From: Companilactobacillus kimchiensis
Lineage (GTDB): Bacteria; Bacillota; Bacilli; Lactobacillales; Lactobacillaceae
Length of the DNA stretch: 64,000 nt
Direction: 5' to 3'
Assembly (NCBI RefSeq): GCF_001438805.1
Contig: NZ_JQCF01000001.1
Span: forward strand, 124,001-188,000
Positions 33,167 through 42,331 of the stretch are shown piece by piece. The notes under the pieces are model-generated. The model saw nothing but the letters and a program-made list of their open reading frames with translations, had not been told where the DNA came from and searched no databases. A program made the position numbers and the translations under genes. Position 1 is the first letter of the stretch, and the number at the start of each line of letters is the position of its first letter.

Positions 33167-33942
33167 ATACCGTTAGCAAACAAATGAATCAACCAAAGAT
33201 GTAATGGATAAAAAATGTAAAATACGTATTTTAGTTGCATGCTATATTTACCAACCCTACCATTATAAAAATGTAACATGGGTATCAATAATATAAAACA
33301 CATATCGCTAGCACTCATGGCTACACTATCAAATAACATCACTGGTGTTGAACCCGAAACTGACAAAGCAGATGGCAGTTCAACTATTGCTAGAAATACT
33401 GCTAAAATCAAATACCATAAATCTCTTTTTTTAACATCACCATGCGTCAATTGTGTAATAAACATCACTGGAATAACTACAAAACTTCCCTCTAAAATTG
33501 GTAATAAACTAATTAATAATATTGCCAATGAAAGTATTTTTAATATTCGCCGTAGTTTAAAACTTTTGACCTGATTATCCCACAGGCATATCACAATCGA
33601 CCCTAACGCTAAAGTTAAAAAGATGTTATCTCCTATGATTGAGAGTGAATATTGTTTTCGTAAAACAAATAAATTCAAAAGGTAATTACCGATTGCCATA
33701 AAAATCCCCCAACCGATCAATCTAGTTAGATAATTTTTTCGACTGTGGGTGTAATGTAGTCCTTCAACCACTAAGTAAGCAAATCCAACTGCCACCACTC
33801 TGGTCACAAGATGAAAAACATCAGCCAAATATGGTGAGATAAAGTAGCCGATATGGTCTAAAACCATTAACCACATTAAAATGATTTTAAATGTTTCCCG
33901 ATTTATCGCCTTCGATGAAATATTAGGTGTGAATTGTCGCAT
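33163..33942 (-). CDS. TraX family membrane protein
   Basis: A 259-residue polytopic protein of the TraX family, named for F-pilin acetylase but widespread in Firmicutes with unknown function. N-terminal LMWLMVLDHIGYFI, GFAYLVVEG and the C-terminal FYIFYPLHLWLIHL (the conserved His-rich end) are characteristic. About eight hydrophobic segments. It is a single gene with a GGAGAAATTATATG start. Nothing conjugative lies nearby. Confidence 0.87.
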   Translation of the reverse strand: MRQFTPNISSKAINRETFKIILMWLMVLDHIGYFISPYLADVFHLVTRVVAVGFAYLVVEGLHYTHSRKNYLTRLIGWGIFMAIGNYLLNLFVLRKQYSLSIIGDNIFLTLALGSIVICLWDNQVKSFKLRRILKILSLAILLISLLPILEGSFVVIPVMFITQLTHGDVKKRDLWYLILAVFLAIVELPSALSVSGSTPVMLFDSVAMSASDMCFILLIPMLHFYNGRVGKYSMQLKYVFYIFYPLHLWLIHLFANGI

Positions 33943-34066
33943 ATAATTTCTCCTTCAGTTATTACTTTCAATTATCCAGAAAAAGAATATGGTTGTAAAT
34001 GTACCTAACACAACCGTTAGTGCTATATTACAAATTAGTAAGACTATTAATTAGGATTGATTAAAA

Positions 34067-34849
34067 ATGAAAAAATTTCATAAATTTATACATTCAGATA
34101 GCTATTATATGCTCATTGTCATTGCTGGACTAGCTTCAATGATCATCTTGGTACTCAGTTACCTACCTGGTTTTGATGTCTCCAGATCACCTTATATTGA
34201 AATCGATATTTTAACACTAGTTATTTTCATGTTTGATTATTTTGGACGTCTATATCTGGCTAAAAATAAAATGCAATTTTTCCGTCATAATATTGTTGAT
34301 CTTTTGGCTATCATACCTTTGAGCACAGCCTTTAATATCTTTCGAGTTTTCCGTGTTTTCAACGTTATTCGTTTTGCCAAGGTATTCACTTTGATCAGGT
34401 TTATTGGAACTGCTGGTAAGTTACAAAAAAATGCCAAAAAGTTCCTCAAAATCAATGGTTTTATTTACCTGATCATTATTTGCGGCATAGTTTTGGTCAC
34501 AGCGGCTATTACCTACTCATTGGCTGAAGGGGTTTCCTTGAGTAATTCATTTTGGTGGGCTGTCGTTACCGCTTCGACGGTTGGTTATGGTGATGTAGCA
34601 CCGAAAACTTTGGTCGGACGTGCTGCCGCAATCTCTTTGATGGTCGTAGGAATTGGTTTTATTGGTACCTTAACTAGTACGATCACTAATTATGTTACCC
34701 ATGAAAGTACCGTTAAAAGTGAAGATAAGTTGGACAAGATCTTACTAAAATTAGATAAAATTGAAAAAGAGAATCGCAAATTACGAAAAGATTTAATTGA
34801 TTTAAAATCTAAACGAGATTCCGAAAACCAGAATAATAATGATGTTTAA
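34067..34849 (+). CDS. six-helix potassium channel
   Basis: A 260-residue voltage-gated-like K+ channel. Hydrophobic segments S1-S4 precede residue 120, with S4 bearing spaced arginines (FRVFRVFNVIRFAKVFTLIR). The pore helix and selectivity filter TVGYGD lie at 171-176, then S6 with GIGFIGTLTST. The cytoplasmic tail (about 215-260) is a charged coiled coil. It is monocistronic between two terminators, with the AACCGTTAG motif 47 bp upstream. Confidence 0.93.
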   Translation: MKKFHKFIHSDSYYMLIVIAGLASMIILVLSYLPGFDVSRSPYIEIDILTLVIFMFDYFGRLYLAKNKMQFFRHNIVDLLAIIPLSTAFNIFRVFRVFNVIRFAKVFTLIRFIGTAGKLQKNAKKFLKINGFIYLIIICGIVLVTAAITYSLAEGVSLSNSFWWAVVTASTVGYGDVAPKTLVGRAAAISLMVVGIGFIGTLTSTITNYVTHESTVKSEDKLDKILLKLDKIEKENRKLRKDLIDLKSKRDSENQNNNDV

Positions 34850-34869
34850 ATTATTTGCCTTATATCATT

Positions 34870-34912
34870 AAAAAAACATTCCCAACTAAATTTTCTGTTA
34901 GGAATGTTTTTT
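34870..34912. terminator. bidirectional terminator
   Basis: AAAACATTCC pairs with GGAATGTTTT, with AAC/GTT inside, flanked by A and T runs between convergent genes. Confidence 0.82.
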
Positions 34913-34965
34913 AATTGCTAATTATAATAAAAAATTAAATGACATAAATATATATTACTAAATTA

Positions 34966-36828
34966 TTATTCACTAACATCATCTGTTGAAATAAATTCAT
35001 TGGTTGATACTCGGTAATATTGTTTACCATTGATTTTAACCATTCGATCTGTTTTCCAGGTAGTATTTTGGGCTAAGCCACGTGCTTTTACAAGCTCACC
35101 ACGTGAGTCAACTAACTTTTTAAAAGTTCCAGTATTTGTATTGATAACTTTATCATTTGCTGAATATTCATAGACATCTTCAGCACGAACCCATTCATTG
35201 GTAGATACTCGATAATATGTCTGACCCTCATGAATCATTTCTTGATCACTAAACCAATCTGAACCAGCCGACAATGCTCTGTCCGTCATTTTCTCATGTT
35301 TCTTATTGTATAAAGCGACCATTCCTGAGTTTGAGTGAGTTGCTACCTTTCTCTCAACTTTATTAATAACAGCCTGATTATTATTAACTGCTGGTTTCTC
35401 TTTGTCCTTACTTGGTTTAGAAGTATGTGTCGGTTTTGAAGGTTTAACCGGCTTTATTGGCGCAACTGGTTTCTTGTTTAATTGATAAGTCACATATCCA
35501 GCATGCTCAGGATCGTTTACAGTAATACTCTTCTCATTAACAGTTACTTCAACTTGTGATTTATCCTTTGTATATCCAGCTACATCAGGTGTATCAACTT
35601 TCAATACGTCCCCAACTTTTCCTTGAATATCTTTAATAAATTTAGTTCCTAAACTAGTTTTAATGGCAACATTAGAAATAATAGTTGTTGTCATGGGACT
35701 ATTGGCAACTTGTCTTACATAAACTGCTGCTTTTTTATTAGCCACATTATGATTTTTTTCAATATCCGCAGCTACTAATTTAGTCTTGCCTTCTGGTTTT
35801 TCAATAGTTCCACTTCCGACTTCTAGCCAATTATCTGGATCATAAGTTTTATCCGGATCAACATGAGTCGCATGATTCTTACCATCGGCCAATGCAGCTC
35901 TCAATCCAGCACCTCGCAAACTCACTGTATCTGAAACCTTTAAAATATTAATAGGTGAATATGCCAACATCATTGAAGTTAAGGAAAATTCACCGCATTT
36001 CCATCCCGAAAGATCTAATGTATTTAGCTTAGTTTCGGAAAACATGGATACCATATCAGTTACATTTTCTACATTCCATTGCGATACATCCAATTGCTTT
36101 AATGGACTAGCAAGAAACATACCATCCATGCTAGTAACATTTCCAACATTCCATTTAGAAAGATCTAGCGAATTCAAATGCGTTTTCAAAAACATATTGT
36201 CCATGCGTGTTACCTTGGATACATCCCAACTACCAACATTAACGCTAGTTAAACCAGTATTGGCAAATAGATTAGCCATACTATTAACCTTTGAAACATT
36301 CCAAGACGATAAATCCACTGTCTTCAATGAACCATCAGATGCAAACATATTATCCATATTTTCAACATTACTTACATCTAGGTTCTCGATATGATCAATT
36401 CTTTGCAAACCCTTAAGATCCTTAAATAATTCTGAAGAATCACTGGCAGCAGATACCTTACCATCAAAAACGATCACTTTAACTCGTGAGGCATTGGTCC
36501 CATTTAATCCGGTAATTTGACCAGATTCTTTATCCTTTTCTGAAGTAAGTTGCCCCGCATCCAACTGCCCTGCTCCAATATGAAGTTCTCCATTTGAAAA
36601 CAATGTCCAATTACTAGTCCCATTAATACCTTGATTTACAATGTCAGATGCTTTTTCAGCGACATTTGAAATATTGTTATCCAATACTTGTGCCTTAACC
36701 TCTTGTTCTTTGGCACCCGTTAATATTAGACCCACGCTCAAAGACAATCCCGCAACGATTGCAAGGTTCTTGCCCCGGTAATTCTTTTGTTTTTGAGTTA
36801 ATTTGTTGTTTTTTCTTTTTGATTTCAT
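34966..36828 (-). CDS. BspA-like surface protein with MucBP-like and SLAP domains
   Basis: A large secreted adhesin-like protein of about 620 residues. MKSKRKN... (ATG 36828) opens a signal region of the KxYKxGK-like type; the upstream TTG at 36849 is less likely. Residues about 120-290 hold five or six 23-residue repeats of the BspA/DUF285 type (LDLSKWNVGNVTSMDGMF). A MucBP-like domain with a mucin-binding pattern follows (DVAGYTKDKS), then a Pro/Lys linker and two SLAP repeats (YYRVSTNEWVRAEDVY, YYRVSTNEFISTDDV). It is likely wall-attached through SLAP, with no LPxTG motif. Confidence 0.87.
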   Translation of the reverse strand: MKSKRKNNKLTQKQKNYRGKNLAIVAGLSLSVGLILTGAKEQEVKAQVLDNNISNVAEKASDIVNQGINGTSNWTLFSNGELHIGAGQLDAGQLTSEKDKESGQITGLNGTNASRVKVIVFDGKVSAASDSSELFKDLKGLQRIDHIENLDVSNVENMDNMFASDGSLKTVDLSSWNVSKVNSMANLFANTGLTSVNVGSWDVSKVTRMDNMFLKTHLNSLDLSKWNVGNVTSMDGMFLASPLKQLDVSQWNVENVTDMVSMFSETKLNTLDLSGWKCGEFSLTSMMLAYSPINILKVSDTVSLRGAGLRAALADGKNHATHVDPDKTYDPDNWLEVGSGTIEKPEGKTKLVAADIEKNHNVANKKAAVYVRQVANSPMTTTIISNVAIKTSLGTKFIKDIQGKVGDVLKVDTPDVAGYTKDKSQVEVTVNEKSITVNDPEHAGYVTYQLNKKPVAPIKPVKPSKPTHTSKPSKDKEKPAVNNNQAVINKVERKVATHSNSGMVALYNKKHEKMTDRALSAGSDWFSDQEMIHEGQTYYRVSTNEWVRAEDVYEYSANDKVINTNTGTFKKLVDSRGELVKARGLAQNTTWKTDRMVKINGKQYYRVSTNEFISTDDVSE

Positions 36829-37056
36829 ACTTAAAAAATAATCTCCCAAATTTTAATTTATTTTTGCTACAAATTAAAATTAACAATGAGTTATATATAA
36901 ATTGTTTATAAATCAAAAATTTTCTATTCGCTTTTTTAATCTTTTTTTATTAATTATTCTATTTAAGCAATTTTTTATCTTTCAATATACCAAATCAGAA
37001 TAGCATCAACAGTTTGTTTTTCGATATACTAAGTTCAAATATTTAGGAGCCTAGTA

Positions 37057-37596
37057 ATGAAAAAGAAATTTCTAAAAAGCATCATAATATTCAGTCTTTC
37101 CCTCACCATTTTTCCCATCACAACTAATTTTTCATCATTATCAGTCTTGGCAACGGGCATTTCGGAAAACAAACATACCAAATCCTATAACAGTCTAAAA
37201 AGAATCAATTATGTAATCAGCGAACGTCTCTACAACAAGCGTGGTCTTATCACTGATAATCTTAGTAACAAAACCAAGCTCAAATCTAGCAAAGATATTG
37301 CCGATAATTGGTCAAAATTCATTAAAAAAATCAATTATTTAAAAAACAATCAAATTGAAATTTATGTAACATCTGAATTTAAAAGCTTGAATCGCAAGCT
37401 TAGAGAAAAAATAATTATCAAAGCACAACTATTTTCTCTCAAGACGGTTTATGAAATAAAGAAATTTAATCAGGAAAAATTTCTAGAAGGTTTTGCTACT
37501 GCCATCTTTTGTGAGGGAGTTTATCTTGGGAAAACCGAATATCTAAATAACTCAAATATTATTTGGAATAAAGTATCACTTAACAAGTCCCCTTAA
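37057..37596 (+). CDS. hypothetical secreted protein, 179 aa
   Basis: Exported protein with signal peptide (KKKFLKSIIIFSLSLTIFP, cleavage near VLATG). The mature part is basic and helical with no recognised domain. GGAG sits ten bases before the ATG, and TATACT lies 32 bp upstream. The leader strongly resembles that of the next gene, so both may be controlled together. It is divergent from the BspA-like gene. Function unknown. Confidence 0.65.
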   Translation: MKKKFLKSIIIFSLSLTIFPITTNFSSLSVLATGISENKHTKSYNSLKRINYVISERLYNKRGLITDNLSNKTKLKSSKDIADNWSKFIKKINYLKNNQIEIYVTSEFKSLNRKLREKIIIKAQLFSLKTVYEIKKFNQEKFLEGFATAIFCEGVYLGKTEYLNNSNIIWNKVSLNKSP

Positions 37597-37653
37597 ATTG
37601 CCTTAAATATTTCTTTCAGTTATACTGATAAGACTAATATTTAGGAGAATTGA

Positions 37654-37866
37654 TTGAAAAATAAGAAATTTAAACGCTTAATTAAACTAAACACCATTCT
37701 GACTGCGGTAATTATCGCAAGTGATGTTTTCCTCTTACATCCCCACAACACCGCTAACAGTATTTCAGTTGGACAAGTTACCGTTTCACATCAGATGAAA
37801 CATAAACCAATGAATCAGTTACGCAGCATTCAAGCTGATGAGGAACAAGAGTTTAGTGCTACATAG
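37654..37866 (+). CDS. hypothetical small exported peptide, 70 aa
   Basis: A 70-residue peptide starting at TTG 37654 after TTAGGAG. It has a basic N terminus (MKNKKFKRLIKLN), a hydrophobic core (TILTAVIIASDVFLL) and a hydrophilic tail ending DEEQEFSAT. TATACT lies 33 bp upstream, as in the gene before it. The form fits a small secreted or signalling peptide, but no family is recognised. An IS end begins 35 bp after the stop. Confidence 0.55.
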   Translation: MKNKKFKRLIKLNTILTAVIIASDVFLLHPHNTANSISVGQVTVSHQMKHKPMNQLRSIQADEEQEFSAT

Positions 37867-37901
37867 TCTAATATCTAAAGCAAATAACCTCTAGTAAAAA
37901 T

Positions 37902-38596
37902 TAAAGTGCAATACGAAAGTTAGACAAAATCGAATATTATTAAGCTGCTAAGGCATACTCCCTGTATTCACGGGGAGTCATGCCTTTTGTTTTTCTTGAG
38001 ATTCGTCGATTGTTAAACCAATCGATGTACTTCTTTGAAAGTTTCCTGAATTCTTTAATATCCTTACAAGGAAGAAATCCATTAAGACATTCTGTTTTGA
38101 ATAGGTGAAAAAAACTTTTGATTGGAGCATTGTCGAGACAATTTTCTTTGCGAGACATGCTCTGTATGAATCCTTCTTCAGAAAGCCTATCAGTATAGTA
38201 ATTTACTTGATAATGCCAACCTTGATCCGAATATACCATTGGTTTTGTTCCTTCATGTATAACTGCTATTAATTCATTTAATGTATCCATAATTAATTTA
38301 CTATTGGGACTATTATTTACTTTGAATGCAAGAACTTCTTTGCTTGCCTCATCGGTAATTGCGGAAATGTAAGCCCATTTGTTATCACTTAAACGAACCT
38401 GTGTAACGTCAGTATGGAGGATTTTTAAAGGTTCAGTTTCATTAAATTGTTGATGTAAAACATTGCGTGCGACTTTCCCAACAGTTCTCTTATATGAGGA
38501 ATATTTTCCGTATCTATGACGATTATAGAGGCTTACTTGAACATTTAATTCATCGGTCAGACGACGTACTACGGTGTCTGATATATATGAAGCCCT
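37902..38596 (-). mobile_element. IS3-family element fragment, right part only
   Basis: The terminal repeat TAAAGTGCAATACGAAAG followed by TTAGACAAA (37902-37928) is followed by the 3' two thirds of orfB. Sequence before 38596 on that strand lacks orfA and the left end, so the element is truncated. The same end occurs in the remnant at 13907-14605. Confidence 0.82.
37940..38596 (-). pseudogene. truncated IS3-family transposase OrfB
   Basis: An open frame with no proper start encodes SDTVVRRLTDELN... through EYREYALAA. The rve integrase core is visible: first Asp in ILHTDVTQV, second in YSDQGWHYQ. In the third motif NAPIKSFF replaces the usual NAPIESFF, so the catalytic Glu is Lys. The N-terminal region and orfA are missing. 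An internal ATG at 38290 would give 116 residues without the first Asp. Both damage types make it inactive. Confidence 0.85.
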
Positions 38597-38803
38597 TTAT
38601 TATAACTTTGTTTTTTTAATAGTAATTATAGCGATCGTTAACATTTTTTAGATTATCAAGCTCTTATATGGAAAAAATAAATTGTATCAATAATATTTGT
38701 GTTTTTATTAGCATTTCAAATATCATGATATATCAAACTCGAATGGAATATACCATTTTTTCTAGATATAATATCCTAATACATTTAAAGGGGATTTATA
38801 TTT
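38597..38803. other. intergenic region with promoter for the Ltp-domain gene
   Basis: AT-rich sequence after the IS breakpoint. A -10-like TATAAT occurs near 38767-38772 before AAAGGGGAT and the ATG at 38804. No ORF seen. Confidence 0.5.
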
Positions 38804-39346
38804 ATGAGAAATAGTAAAAATACAGTAAAGAAAAAATGGTATCAAAAGAAGAGATTCTGGATATGGTCATTCATTGTTCTGATAATTATTATGGGTATTA
38901 ATAGTATTGGGGGTTCAAGTAGCAATAGCAATAAAGAAGCTTCTAATAAAATTAGTAAAGTAAATAATAAAAAAGTTAACCAAGAAAACAATAAAGAAGA
39001 AAAATCTGAAACTTCATCCAATATTCAAGAATCTGATAATGTACCAACAGAATATAAAACAGCTTTACGCAAAGCTAAAACTTACTCTGGATTTATGCAT
39101 ATGTCTAAATTAGGAGTACAAGAGCAATTAACTTCTGAATATGGCGAAAAATATTCACAAGAAGCAGCTCAATATGCCATTGACAACGTACAGGCAGATT
39201 GGAATAAAAATGCTCTAGCAAAAGCAAAATCATACCAAAAAGATATGTCAATGTCACCGGAAGGTATTAGAGATCAATTGACATCTGAATATGGTGAAAA
39301 ATTCACACCTGAAGAAGCAGAATATGCTATAAATAATTTAAAATGA
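38804..39346 (+). CDS. membrane-anchored Ltp-domain protein (possible superinfection exclusion)
   Basis: A 180-residue protein with an N-terminal membrane helix (WIWSFIVLIIIMGINSI), a Ser/Asn/Lys linker and two tandem Ltp repeats of about 47 residues. Each repeat has ALxKAKxY, QLTSEYGEK and EAxxYAI. This repeat is that of Ltp of phage TP-J34 (host cell surface-exposed lipoprotein), which blocks phage DNA injection. Here the anchor is a helix, not a lipobox. AAAGGGGAT precedes the ATG. The phage-exclusion role is inferred from the domain. Confidence 0.8.
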   Translation: MRNSKNTVKKKWYQKKRFWIWSFIVLIIIMGINSIGGSSSNSNKEASNKISKVNNKKVNQENNKEEKSETSSNIQESDNVPTEYKTALRKAKTYSGFMHMSKLGVQEQLTSEYGEKYSQEAAQYAIDNVQADWNKNALAKAKSYQKDMSMSPEGIRDQLTSEYGEKFTPEEAEYAINNLK

Positions 39347-39353
39347 TTTCTAT

Positions 39354-39399
39354 AAAAAAAACAATCGTTGTATTTACATTCAATAACGATTGTTTTTTG
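39354..39399. terminator. bidirectional terminator
   Basis: AAAAACAATCGTTG pairs with AATAACGATTGTTTTT, loop about 10 nt, between convergent genes. Confidence 0.85.
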
Positions 39400-39400
39400 T

Positions 39401-40495
39401 TTAATATTCTTCATTGTTTAATTGTATTTTGCACGAATCCACCATCTTGGCATTGACCAACAAATCAATTCTGTGCAATCCAGGATAGATTTTTCTAGTA
39501 GATAATTGTCGCCATTTTATCTTCACATCCCCTGTCAGTGAATGATTAGATCTAAGTTCTGTCTTTTTTAGAAAAAAATCTTTGTAGGAATCAGTTTTAT
39601 TCTGACGAACATAATGAACTCGATAACCAAGATAGATTGAAAGATTATAATTCGATTTTGAAGTGATATTATAGTGTAAAGTCGAACTTTCTCCAATAGA
39701 TACTTCTGATTCGACAGACTTTAATTGAATTTTTTTTAACTCGTCTGCTGCCTGTGGATCATAACCTAATAATTTCAAAACCACTGGGTCACCTTGCTTA
39801 AAAAGCGTCCGTAAACCACGAGTCAGCACCCAATCAGTACTTGTTTGTTGGCCCCAATATTTTTTGGCAAAATCAATCACTAATTGTGGATGGTCTTTAC
39901 TAATATCATTCAAATTATTGGCAACCGATTTTTGGACATATTCAGTCTTATCAAATATCAAATTATGCAATATTTCTACGACCGGAGCAGGATCAACCAT
40001 ATATTGCTTCAAACGCATCCCCCAAGGCAATCTAGGACGCATCCCTTCACTAGCCAATCGTCTGACATCGGTATTGTTACTCTTGGACCATCGCAACATC
40101 TGTTGACTAGTTTCAAGCGGATATTTAACCAAAAATGGACGGATTGCAAACTCTGCACTAGAATATTGGGTCAATAATCGTAAAAGATCCATTGAGGTTT
40201 GCCAATTATCCAAACCATACTTGGCGACATAATTTGGTAAACAGACTGCCACTAGACCTGTAAATGAGGGACCAATCTGTCTCAGAATATCGGCTGTTTG
40301 ATCAAAATCGACTGGAAATTGTTCATGTAAGCTATAGACTATTCGATCACTGCGTTCCATTAATTTCAGGCTTTCCCAATCATCTGTTAAACATGCTGCT
40401 AAAAATTGTTTTTCTTTAAACTCTGGTAAGGAGTCTTTAACACTGCCAGCTAGGGTTTCCAAAAATTCTGTTGAATACATATCTTTTAATTGCAT
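39401..40495 (-). CDS. AlkD-like HEAT-repeat DNA alkylation repair protein
   Basis: A 364-residue protein with an N-terminal stack of helical HEAT-like repeats. The DVRRLASEGMRPRLPWG segment, followed by YVQKSVANNLNDISKDHP, is characteristic of AlkC/AlkD-type DNA glycosylases that remove alkylated purines. The C-terminal third (after about residue 250) looks like a beta-rich extra domain (IQLKSVESEVSIGESSTLHYN). The start ATG 40495 has a weak GGAAGAGC site upstream. It is monocistronic. Family assignment is good; repair activity is not proven. Confidence 0.85.
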   Translation of the reverse strand: MQLKDMYSTEFLETLAGSVKDSLPEFKEKQFLAACLTDDWESLKLMERSDRIVYSLHEQFPVDFDQTADILRQIGPSFTGLVAVCLPNYVAKYGLDNWQTSMDLLRLLTQYSSAEFAIRPFLVKYPLETSQQMLRWSKSNNTDVRRLASEGMRPRLPWGMRLKQYMVDPAPVVEILHNLIFDKTEYVQKSVANNLNDISKDHPQLVIDFAKKYWGQQTSTDWVLTRGLRTLFKQGDPVVLKLLGYDPQAADELKKIQLKSVESEVSIGESSTLHYNITSKSNYNLSIYLGYRVHYVRQNKTDSYKDFFLKKTELRSNHSLTGDVKIKWRQLSTRKIYPGLHRIDLLVNAKMVDSCKIQLNNEEY

Positions 40496-40625
40496 AACTA
40501 AGCTCTTCCTAATATTTTGTAATGTTCGCCAATCCTCGATTTATCATAAAGCCAAGTGTATTATGATTATTACAGAAAGAAACTACTACTTTTAATAACT
40601 TGGTTCTATGAGAGGAATTATTTCA

Positions 40626-40919
40626 ATGAATAAATATTACGTTTTTAAAGAAAAATTTCAAGGACAAATAATCGACCAATTTAAAAAAGCTGATATTCAA
40701 GTAGTTGGATTTTACACTAAAAAACCAACCATTGAAGAATTAAATCACATTCAAGATCCCATGACTTTGAAAGTGAAGCTCGATAAAAAGGAACTATCTT
40801 TATTTAATGGATCTACTAACGGTAAAGATATCTATTACGTCACAATCAGCCTCAAGAATTCTACAGCCTTACCTACCTTTTCCTCCGATAAATTTTTTAT
40901 TGAAGAAACATTTATTTAA
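40626..40919 (+). CDS. hypothetical cytoplasmic protein, 97 aa
   Basis: Small protein beginning MNKYYVFKEKFQGQIIDQF with no membrane helix or recognised family, alternating short strands and charged turns. ATG 40626 is used since GAGAGGA lies about ten bases upstream; an earlier in-frame ATG at 40608 overlaps the site. It stands alone. Confidence 0.62.
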   Translation: MNKYYVFKEKFQGQIIDQFKKADIQVVGFYTKKPTIEELNHIQDPMTLKVKLDKKELSLFNGSTNGKDIYYVTISLKNSTALPTFSSDKFFIEETFI

Positions 40920-41072
40920 ATATATATGTCCTAAATATAAAATGTCGTCATCTGAAGATGGTGACATTTTTTTGTGACCAATATTAGTAAAACCCTGCAA
41001 TTGCCAAATAGTGACATGGTGCTCTGCTACTATTTTCTAGTAAATAAAATTAAAAGTAGAAAGCGAGCAAGT

Positions 41073-42074
41073 ATGAAAATTAAAACATCACAAGTAACGA
41101 CTGTACTGTTACTGGGAATCCTTCTTTTAACCGGATGCAGTAGTCAGAGTAAGTCCAATAATTCTTCTAGTAAAAAAGTGACAACTACTACAGTCAGTCA
41201 TAAAAAAGTATCGAGTATCAAAAGTTCTAAGGAGCTTTGGAACAGTGATAAAGATGCCAAATTGACAGCATTTATCAATCAATGGGCACCAACTATGAAC
41301 CAGTCCTACATTAAATACGATGGTAGTCACTCACTCAAGACTTCAACCGGAACAACTTATCCCGGTGAGTTGAAACATGTAACCGTCGAGGGTAATAAAG
41401 CGTCTATCGGTTGGAATAAGGCTGGCAAAGGAAATTATGAATATAACGTAGTTGCTATTTATAATTATGACGGAACTGAACCACCATTACCTAATCATAT
41501 TACCTACTTCTTTGCATTTCATAATGGTAAACCGATTGTTTTAGTCGATCAAAGTACCAATGGAACACCCGATTTACTTGCTACCCAGAATACTGCTCTG
41601 AAATCAGGTTTTGAAAATATTGTTAATGGTAAGAAAACTAATGTATCATCCGTAACAACATCTTCTAGCAATGATAATAATGCTAATAACAGCAACGACA
41701 ACAATAAAAGTAATAGTGGTTCAACTCAAACAGTTTCTGATCCTAAGATGGTTGGTGTTATGCTTTATGAACTAGATAGAAATTTCGATATTTCTGGAGC
41801 ACCTAATTTACAAATAAACATTGCTAATGGTAGATACTGGATCGGTACTGGAAGCAGTAATTCTACTCTGCCATATACTATTGAAGGTAATACTGCTCAC
41901 TATTGGACTGTCCTTTATACTGGTAACGATATACGTCCAGATGGTACAACTGGTCCATCACCCGAAACTGAACATACTATTAGTTTGGACGATTTAGCGG
42001 CTAAATATTATTCAACTGACGATCAAAAACAAGAACTTGATCAAGTAACCAGTCAAATACCTGATATTGAGTGA
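41073..42074 (+). CDS. DUF4767-like lipoprotein
   Basis: A 333-residue lipoprotein. ATG 41073 gives a signal peptide ending in the lipobox LLTGCSSQ (Cys about 22), so it should be lipid-anchored at the outer membrane face. The first domain (LWNSDKDAKLTAFINQWAPTM onward) has the DUF4767 pattern common in lactobacilli. A Ser/Asn linker leads to a second domain with ANGRYWIGTGSSNS and YWTVLYTGND. The frame is open to 40974, but no start there yields a signal peptide. Function unknown. Confidence 0.85.
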   Translation: MKIKTSQVTTVLLLGILLLTGCSSQSKSNNSSSKKVTTTTVSHKKVSSIKSSKELWNSDKDAKLTAFINQWAPTMNQSYIKYDGSHSLKTSTGTTYPGELKHVTVEGNKASIGWNKAGKGNYEYNVVAIYNYDGTEPPLPNHITYFFAFHNGKPIVLVDQSTNGTPDLLATQNTALKSGFENIVNGKKTNVSSVTTSSSNDNNANNSNDNNKSNSGSTQTVSDPKMVGVMLYELDRNFDISGAPNLQINIANGRYWIGTGSSNSTLPYTIEGNTAHYWTVLYTGNDIRPDGTTGPSPETEHTISLDDLAAKYYSTDDQKQELDQVTSQIPDIE

Positions 42075-42196
42075 TAAGATAAGATTAAATTTAATTCTTT
42101 GATAAAGATTCAATGAACATACCCATAGTGAGGTATAAGAAAATCCATAATAATATTCATTAATTTTATAATTTTGTTTCCAATTTAAGTTCAAGC

Positions 42197-42238
42197 AAAA
42201 AACATCCCAGTGTCTTTATTCACAGGGGTGTTTTTTTG
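42197..42238 (+). terminator. terminator of the lipoprotein gene
   Basis: AACATCCC and GTG pair with CAC and GGGGTGTT, followed by seven T. Confidence 0.75.
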
Positions 42239-42331
42239 ATAAATAATATAAAGTATCAATGATTCTTTGGATAAACTAGTTGTTGCCTTAATCTAGAAAT
42301 TTTCTCACAATAAACTGTCCATGGTGATATC

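Noticed and set aside
38291-38596. Apparent 300-bp gap after the 116-residue transposase fragment
   Set aside because: Translation shows it is the same orfB frame without a start codon, so it belongs to the pseudogene.
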